Shown: piece by piece, positions 27,387-31,903 of the stretch | Layout of the letters: each line of letters starts with the position of its first letter | Numbering within the stretch: the stretch's first letter is position 1 | Assembly (NCBI GenBank): GCA_023381645.1 | Contig: JAMCRJ010000045.1 | Span: 1-31,903, forward strand | DNA from: Gammaproteobacteria bacterium | GTDB taxonomy: Bacteria > Pseudomonadota > Gammaproteobacteria > Acidithiobacillales > Acidithiobacillaceae | Length of the DNA: 31,903 nucleotides | Reading direction: 5' to 3' | Translations under genes and position numbers: made by a program | The notes under the pieces: generated by a model | Told to the model about the DNA's origin: nothing | The model's database searches: none | The model's input: the letters and a program-made list of their open reading frames with translations, nothing else

Positions 27387-27462
27387 TTGGCTTGGGTATA
27401 GAGGCGCCCTTGTTGCATCAGGCCATGCGACGCTCACAAAATGCTGTTCACGGCGAAGTCTC

Positions 27463-27512
27463 GGCGCAATCTTCCGGTGCCGGCCATTGGGGCGGCACCG
27501 GAAGATTGCGCC
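27463..27512. repeat. 20-bp perfect inverted repeat
   Basis: Left arm 27463-27482 (ggcgcaatcttccggtgccg) and right arm 27493-27512 are exact reverse complements, with a 10-base spacer (gccattgggg). No T-run on either side, so it is not a standard terminator. It lies between the brnTA relic and the intact antitoxin-toxin module, and its right arm contains the candidate -35 box of that module. Confidence 0.9.
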
Positions 27513-27534
27513 TTAACGTGATCACGCCTACAAT
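27506..27534 (+). promoter_or_regulatory. Candidate promoter of the Phd/PIN module
   Basis: TTGCGC (27506-27511) and TACAAT (27529-27534) are 17 bp apart, and the -10 lies 38 bp before the antitoxin ATG. The -35 is within the right arm of the perfect inverted repeat. The -10 is good, the -35 weak. Confidence 0.4.
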
Positions 27535-27566
27535 AAACTGACTAACTACATGACCAGATAGAGTGA

Positions 27567-27814
<248 letters not shown>

Positions 27815-27815
<1 letters not shown>

Positions 27816-28252
27816 TGGTCTATCTGGATACCAGTTTCATTGCACCGCTGTTCATTGCGGAAGACAGCAGCGACGCAGTCGAAAGCCATCTGCGGCATCT
27901 CGATGGCACTCTGGTCACGTCAGACTGGACGCACGTAGAGTTTGCCAGTCTGTTGGCGCGCAGGGTGCGGATGAAAGAGTTGGACATCGCGCAGGCCGAT
28001 GCCATCCACGAGGTCTTTGAGGCCACCCTGTTGAGTTCTTTTCAAATACTGGCGCTCAGTTCCGCGGATTGCGCAGTAGCGGTGCAATTGCTCCATGACC
28101 CGGCTACGGGATTGCGGGCAGGAGACGCGCTTCATTTGGGTATCATCCACAATCATCGTCGTCCCCAATTGTTGTCATTGGACCAGGGCATGGTGAAGGC
28201 CGCGCACCTGCTGGGTTTTCCTGCCAGCACTGGCATTGGGACAGAAGGATAA
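27815..28252 (+). CDS. PIN-domain toxin, VapC-like
   Basis: 145 residues from ATG 27815; a TTG immediately before is possible. PIN ribonucleases use four acidic residues around a metal; here D5 (VYLDTSF), E42 (HVEFASLL), D104 (RAGDALHLG) and D123 (SLDQGM) are in the expected places, so it should be active. Its antitoxin is encoded upstream with overlapping stop/start. VapC toxins typically cleave tRNA or rRNA; the target here is unknown. Confidence 0.9.
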
Positions 28253-28334
28253 GGCGTGTGGCTTCACGCGCGCTGATTTTCCGGTCGTCCTTTCGGGTTG
28301 CGCTGGTGGCGACCATGAACGGTTAGGCCGCGGC

Positions 28335-29099
28335 GTGCGAAAGCCGGGTTCATCGCCTTACCACATCGGCTGCTCCGGCTGGCATTACGCCCATTGGGTC
28401 GGGGCGTTTTATCCGGCTGACCTGCCTTCGACACGCTGGTTGGCCTTTTACGCCGGGCGCTTCCATACGGTGGAGATCAACAACAGCTTCTATCGATTGC
28501 CTAGCGAGAAGTGCCTGCGCGCCTGGCATGACGGCACGCCCGCAAGCTTCCTCTTCGCCCTCAAGGCCAGCCGCTTCATCACTCACATGAAAAAACTCAA
28601 GGATTCCGAGGCGTCACTAGCACGGCTCCTGGGGCGCGTGGAAAGCCTGGGGGAGAAGCTGGGACCCGTCCTCTTCCAACTGCCACCCCACTGGAGACGA
28701 AATGCCGAGCGCCTGGAGGGATTTTTACGGGTGCTGCCCTCCGGACACCGCTACGCTTTCGAGATACGCGACCCAAGCTGGCATCATCCAGAGATCTACG
28801 CGCTACTCAAGGCCTATAACGCCGCCTTTTGCATCTTCGACATCGCGGGTTTTCAATCTCCCATCCAACTGACGACCGATTTCGCCTATATCCGGCTGCA
28901 CGGTCCCAGCCTCGCCGCCTATGCCGGCTGTTACACGACTGAGGCCCTTAGGGCTTGGGCGGCGCGCATCCGGACTTGGGATCTGCGCACCGTTTATGTC
29001 TACTTCGACAATGACCAGGCCGCCTACGCCACCCACAATGCTTTGGAACTCATGGGAATACTCGGACTATCGAGTCCTTGCCGCCTGGCCGTCGACTGA
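28335..29099 (+). CDS. DUF72 family protein
   Basis: 254 residues from a GTG at 28335 (AGG 8 bases upstream); a TTG at 28236 would give 287 residues and overlap the toxin gene, but the added part is not family-like. The fold is a TIM barrel of unknown activity. Motifs YHIGCSGWHYAHWVGAFYP, FHTVEINNSFYRLPS, ALKASRFITHMKKL, GPVLFQLPP and FEIRDPSWH match DUF72; the C-terminal VYVYFDNDQAAYATHNA is also typical. Complete. Confidence 0.88.
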   Translation: MRKPGSSPYHIGCSGWHYAHWVGAFYPADLPSTRWLAFYAGRFHTVEINNSFYRLPSEKCLRAWHDGTPASFLFALKASRFITHMKKLKDSEASLARLLGRVESLGEKLGPVLFQLPPHWRRNAERLEGFLRVLPSGHRYAFEIRDPSWHHPEIYALLKAYNAAFCIFDIAGFQSPIQLTTDFAYIRLHGPSLAAYAGCYTTEALRAWAARIRTWDLRTVYVYFDNDQAAYATHNALELMGILGLSSPCRLAVD

Positions 29100-29470
29100 C
29101 GTGCTTCCCGCCTTGCGCCTGCGCCTGGTGCAGTTCCGTCAACGGGACCGGCCGCCGGCCGGTCATTGCGACCCCACAGCGCTGGCATCTTACCCTTTTT
29201 TATTTAGGGGTGTCCGATCCTACCCGCTTGCAAAAAACGTCTGGATGATTTATGGCTGGGGCCGTTTCCGATCACCCTCGGCTTCGATAGACTAGGGCAT
29301 TCAAGGGCGGCCGGGTGCTATGGATCGGCCAGGAAGCACCGCCGGCATTGGCGCAACGGCGGCGGGGGTGGTTGGCGGAAGATGGCGCCGAGGGAAATCC
29401 AGCGACGAGAGACGGGGCACCCGACCCAAATCCGCCGCCAATGACAACTTCAACAGGAGTATTTGGTTGC
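29100..29470. other. Intergenic stretch before the deaminase gene
   Basis: 371 bp without a supported gene. It contains an 8-bp inverted repeat gaccggcc / ggccggtc with a 3-base loop (29146-29164) shortly after the DUF72 stop, followed 32 bp later by a short T-run (tacccttttttattt); this may act as a weak terminator. No strong promoter is evident. Upstream in-frame starts of the deaminase gene (29315, 29441) fall here but give an Ala/Pro/Arg-rich leader unlike the family. Confidence 0.5.
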
Positions 29471-30061
29471 ATGAAAAAGTCACTGCCTCGAGAAGCCATG
29501 GCCATCCGCTTTACGCTTCCGCAATGGGTGCAGGGTGTGCTAGGCGAACATTCTTCATACAGCTCGGATGAGGACAAGATGCGGCTAGCGATCACGCTGG
29601 CGCGGGAAAATGTCTTGCGGGCGACTGGCGGGCCCTTTGGCGCTGTCGTCTTTCAACGGCCTGGAAATCGTCTCGTAGCCGCAGGGGTCAACCTGGTCGA
29701 AGGGCTGAACAATTCCGTCCTGCACGCCGAAATTGTCGCGCTCATGCTGGCGGAAAAGCGCCTGCACTCGTATACGCTTCATGCGCAAGGATTACCGCCA
29801 CACGAATTGATCACATCGTGTGCGCCATGTGCGATGTGCCTGGGGGCGGCGTTGTGGAGCGGCGTCCGACGGATCGTATGTGGGGCCGGCCGGGTCGATG
29901 CCATGGGATTGGGGTTCGAGGAGGGACCAGTTTTTCCGGAGTCGTATCGTTACCTGGAGGCCCATGGCATAGAGATGGTCCAAGGCATATTGGTCGATGA
30001 CGCGCGAAAGGTATTCCACCTTTATCGGCAGCGGAACGGTCTGGTCTATAACGGATCCTGA
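29471..30061 (+). CDS. Cytidine/deoxycytidylate-deaminase-fold nucleoside deaminase
   Basis: 196 residues from ATG 29471, chosen for AGGAG 11 bases upstream. Zinc-dependent deaminase fold: H85-A-E87 in SVLHAEIVALMLAE and P119-C120-x2-C123 in TSCAPCAMCLGAALWSGV provide the zinc ligands and proton shuttle. ATGGPFGAVVF is the substrate-pocket strand. The arrangement resembles guanine deaminase and TadA-like members; the base or nucleoside used cannot be told. No obvious operon partner. The N-terminal 30 residues are poorly conserved-looking, so the start is uncertain. Confidence 0.8.
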   Translation: MKKSLPREAMAIRFTLPQWVQGVLGEHSSYSSDEDKMRLAITLARENVLRATGGPFGAVVFQRPGNRLVAAGVNLVEGLNNSVLHAEIVALMLAEKRLHSYTLHAQGLPPHELITSCAPCAMCLGAALWSGVRRIVCGAGRVDAMGLGFEEGPVFPESYRYLEAHGIEMVQGILVDDARKVFHLYRQRNGLVYNGS

Positions 30062-30073
30062 ATCCGTCCATTC

Positions 30074-30232
30074 TCACTCACCCTGCTTCGTCTTGACGCT
30101 TTGCGTACTCATCTGTATCACCTTCTTGATCAGATCCACGAAGTACCGCGGGTTTCCAATCTCGACCAACATCTCGTTGCAGTCATTAACGATTCCGCTG
30201 ACCTTGTGGCCGGGGCGCGCGCCGCTGTTCTC
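30074..30232 (-). pseudogene. Unidentified broken reading frame
   Basis: 52 sense codons without a normal start codon at the front read ENSGARPGHKVSGIVNDCNE, then MLVEIGNPRYFVDLIKKVIQ and a Lys/Gln-rich tail. The composition (mixed amphipathic, no Arg/Ala/Pro shadow bias) looks like true protein. Upstream in the same frame SDSPFDK runs into a TAA (30233-30235), suggesting a nonsense mutation. I do not recognise the family. It lies 50 bp downstream of the DUF2442-HTH gene on the same strand. Alternatively it is chance. Confidence 0.35.
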
Positions 30233-30281
30233 TTACTTGTCGAATGGCGAATCGCTGCATGACCGCCCATTCCGCGTTGGA

Positions 30282-30731
30282 TCATGCGGCCTCGTGTTGC
30301 AAGGATTCGTAGCCGATGCAGGCCAGCCAAACCGTCTTCGGTATGGGTCTAGCCCCACTTTTATAGTAGGCAATCATGCGGCGGGTCATACCGATAGCCT
30401 GGGCAGCCTGATTCAGACTGAGCCGGTTTCGCTCCATCCATACGGCGAAGTCCTCGCGCGTGGGCAGGCCTGCCTGCTGGCGACCCAGGTTGTACAGTTG
30501 GTCTGCTCCCAGGTCCAGCCCGCCCGGCCAACTCAGGCCATCTCCCCAGTCATCGCTTTGGGCCTGCGCAAAAATCGCCGGATCGTGGAGAGCGGCAAAG
30601 GGGTCTCCCTCCCGTTTTGGACCGATGGTGCTGCTCAAATCCGTCACAAAGGTTTCTCCGGTGGACCATTCGATCGTAGTCTGGAATGGCCCACTGATCT
30701 CGGTCTTGCGAATCTGTGGTACATGGTTCAT
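30282..30731 (-). CDS. DUF2442 domain protein with C-terminal helix-turn-helix
   Basis: 149 residues. Residues 8-82 match DUF2442 (TIEWSTGETFVTDLSS, PFAALHDPAIFAQAQ, LSWPGGLDLGADQLYNL). Residues about 95-142 form an XRE-like helix-turn-helix (WMERNRLSLNQAAQAIGMTR, MIAYYKSGARPIPKTVWLAC), so it probably binds DNA. Its ATG overlaps the stop of the DUF4160 gene by 4 bp. DUF4160-DUF2442 pairs recur in bacteria and look like toxin-antitoxin or regulatory modules; the function is unproven. Confidence 0.85.
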   Translation of the reverse strand: MNHVPQIRKTEISGPFQTTIEWSTGETFVTDLSSTIGPKREGDPFAALHDPAIFAQAQSDDWGDGLSWPGGLDLGADQLYNLGRQQAGLPTREDFAVWMERNRLSLNQAAQAIGMTRRMIAYYKSGARPIPKTVWLACIGYESLQHEAA

Positions 30732-30982
30732 GGGTTCAGCCTCCGATACTCCGCCAGCAATATCTCTCGACGCGCTTCTATCCAGGTGCGTACAGGTGCC
30801 AATCGTTTATGGGGTGTCACAAAACCCGAGAGCAACTCCCCTGTTTCGATGGCCAGGGACACCCGCGATCCATCCCGGAATTGGACGTGGACGTGCGGCA
30901 ACGGATGGGGCTCTCGACCGTTGATGCGCACGCGCCAATCATCCACCGGGGGATACGTCGTCATAGGCTCAGGATAGGGCAT
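30728..30982 (-). CDS. DUF4160 domain protein
   Basis: 84 residues. The motif HPLPHVHVQFRDGSRVSLAI with LAPVRTWIEARREILLAEY is DUF4160-like; the PHVHV segment is the hallmark. It overlaps the downstream DUF2442-HTH gene by 4 bp, so translation is coupled. Start ATG 30982 lacks a clear ribosome-binding site; M7 at 30964 is possible. Together the two form a compact two-gene unit. Confidence 0.82.
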   Translation of the reverse strand: MPYPEPMTTYPPVDDWRVRINGREPHPLPHVHVQFRDGSRVSLAIETGELLSGFVTPHKRLAPVRTWIEARREILLAEYRRLNP

Positions 30983-31348
30983 CTATTGCACTATCTCAAG
31001 GTATGGTCCTGCCTATACCTCCATTTGTTCCGCGATCTCCAGGGCGTCGTCCACCTCAGGTTGAACGGTCTTTGGCTTGCATGACACAATCTCCCATATA
31101 AGGCGAAGTAGAGGGTCATTCTCTCATCACTGCCGGAAAGGGCGGTATCAGACTGGAAGCGGACGTTGGGTTGCAGTGGCCGCTTGCCATGCTGGCCATT
31201 TTCGCAATACGCTTTCTGAAGGCTCGCGGCTAATATCTTCGGATAAGCCAACATATTACACAGACGATGGTTTTTGATTTTTGGCAAGAGTTTGGCGACC
31301 GGGTTTTTGCGACGGGTTACATTATATATTGCAATATTTGGAGGTAAA
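30983..31348. other. Intergenic region with a possible minus-strand gene relic
   Basis: 366 bp between the divergent DUF4160 and AT-rich genes. On the minus strand 31123-31013 there is a 36-codon frame (ENDPLLRLIWEIVSCKPKTV, then PEVDDALEIAEQMEV) that looks protein-like but has no start other than a GTG at 31087 and is closed upstream by tandem TGA. I cannot identify it. Base composition turns AT-rich from about 31200 onward. A 12-bp palindrome precedes the last gene. Confidence 0.45.
31326..31337. promoter_or_regulatory. 12-bp palindrome ATATTGCAATAT before the AT-rich gene
   Basis: Perfect dyad directly upstream of the GGAGG ribosome-binding site (31340-31344). It overlaps a possible -10 (TATATT, 31325-31330). 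It could be an operator, but AT-rich dyads arise by chance easily. Confidence 0.35.
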
Positions 31349-31903
31349 ATGGCCATCCATCACGACAGCAACGAACAGTCAAAAGCTATTGTTGAAGAGT
31401 ATATGCAAGCAGTAAATATTCTTTTGGGATTAAGAAAGGGGGATGATGGTGTATATGGGTATACTGCGCTACTAATTCTTTTGTCTATAATAGATGCACT
31501 CGGCCAATCGGAAACAAAAACAAGAGGAGCAAATCTCGATATTCTGAAACAAACTCCTTTTAATTTACCTGATGAAATTGTTAAACAAATAAACATGTGG
31601 TACAGAAACGGTCTGGTTCATGTAGCCGGAATTCCTAATAACCTTTTTATCAGCTTGGGAGGGGAATATGACAATCCGTTTCTGGTAGAACAAATTTCAA
31701 AACATGAATATCAAATAAGCGCGGTAAATTTAAAGAGTTTAAATGAAAAGATTTCATCTTTGTGGAAAAATAAAAAAAGCGATATAATTTTTTCTAGCAC
31801 TTTTGCGAAAGCCCCTAAAGAGATTTTAACGGGAGATATGTGTCTTGATAAAACATCAGTATCCACATTTACAACCCCAGCTTCCGGATGCACAAGTATC
31901 CCT
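31349..31903 (+). CDS. AT-rich HEPN-like protein (3' end outside window)
   Basis: 185 codons open to the window edge, starting ATG 31349 with GGAGG 5 bases upstream. Mostly helical N-terminal half. YTALLILLSIIDALG (40-54) followed by MWYRNGLVHVAG gives the arrangement of HEPN-type proteins, where R-N-x3-H (here RNGLVH) is the RNase/ligand motif. The C-terminal portion beyond about residue 130 is Lys/Ser/Thr-rich and unassigned. Codon use is strongly AT-biased and unlike every other gene in the window, pointing to recent transfer. HEPN domains are common in toxin and phage-defence systems; that role is inferred and the family match is from motif only. Confidence 0.6.
   Translation, partial: MAIHHDSNEQSKAIVEEYMQAVNILLGLRKGDDGVYGYTALLILLSIIDALGQSETKTRGANLDILKQTPFNLPDEIVKQINMWYRNGLVHVAGIPNNLFISLGGEYDNPFLVEQISKHEYQISAVNLKSLNEKISSLWKNKKSDIIFSSTFAKAPKEILTGDMCLDKTSVSTFTTPASGCTSIP

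Noticed and set aside
29146..29164. GC-rich hairpin after the DUF72 gene as a terminator
   Set aside because: No T-run directly follows; the nearest is more than 30 bp away, so it is mentioned only as a weak possibility.
29997..30977. 326-codon plus-strand frame over the DUF2442/DUF4160 pair
   Set aside because: The minus strand encodes two recognisable overlapping domains; the plus frame lacks any motif and has an arbitrary start.

Overview
The window is a GC-rich chromosomal segment of a Gram-negative proteobacterium. The gene content fits an Acidithiobacillus-type acidophile: a Kdo-transferase-like gene, glycogen synthase, and an hrcA-grpE-dnaK-dnaJ block carrying both CIRCE and sigma-32 signals. 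That assignment is inference from gene content and base composition; no search was run. Most of it is housekeeping, flanked by a surface-adhesin locus on the left and an accessory region rich in toxin-antitoxin and defence-like genes and gene relics on the right.

Left edge (1-3359): the 5' part of a trimeric autotransporter adhesin runs leftward off the window. It has a signal peptide, a short YadA-like head, a neck and a long repetitive stalk. About 550 bp away, a TPR/glycosyltransferase protein is transcribed divergently.

3339-8224: a leftward group holds glgA, a beta-CASP metallo-beta-lactamase hydrolase, a histidine-rich protein and nth. A stand-alone Kdo-transferase C-terminal-like domain is divergent from glgA and ends at a strong terminator.

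8291-17038: a 567-residue repeat protein of unknown function lies on the minus strand. Rightward follow a DUF1841 protein, an M3B oligopeptidase, fumC and a DAHP synthase, then metG converges on the DAHP synthase gene with an 8-bp overlap.

17115-25402: rpmB-rpmG have their own promoter. A CIRCE operator precedes hrcA, and a textbook sigma-32 promoter precedes grpE-dnaK-dnaJ. dapB overlaps dnaJ by one base and is followed by an ABM/heme-oxygenase-like protein, an Mrp/ApbC Fe-S carrier ATPase and dcd. Chaperones, protein synthesis, lysine/peptidoglycan precursor supply and Fe-S assembly are thus packed in one co-oriented block.

25473-31903: an APC permease abuts a relic of a type I restriction HsdR C-terminus. 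Beyond it is a collapsed brnT-brnA toxin-antitoxin pair, a 20-bp perfect inverted repeat, an intact Phd/PIN (VapBC-type) module, a DUF72 protein, a nucleoside deaminase, and a DUF4160 / DUF2442-HTH pair flanked by unidentified broken frames. The window ends in the 5' part of a markedly AT-rich gene with a HEPN-like R-x4-H motif, probably recently acquired. This right end looks like an accessory region with layers of acquisition and decay.
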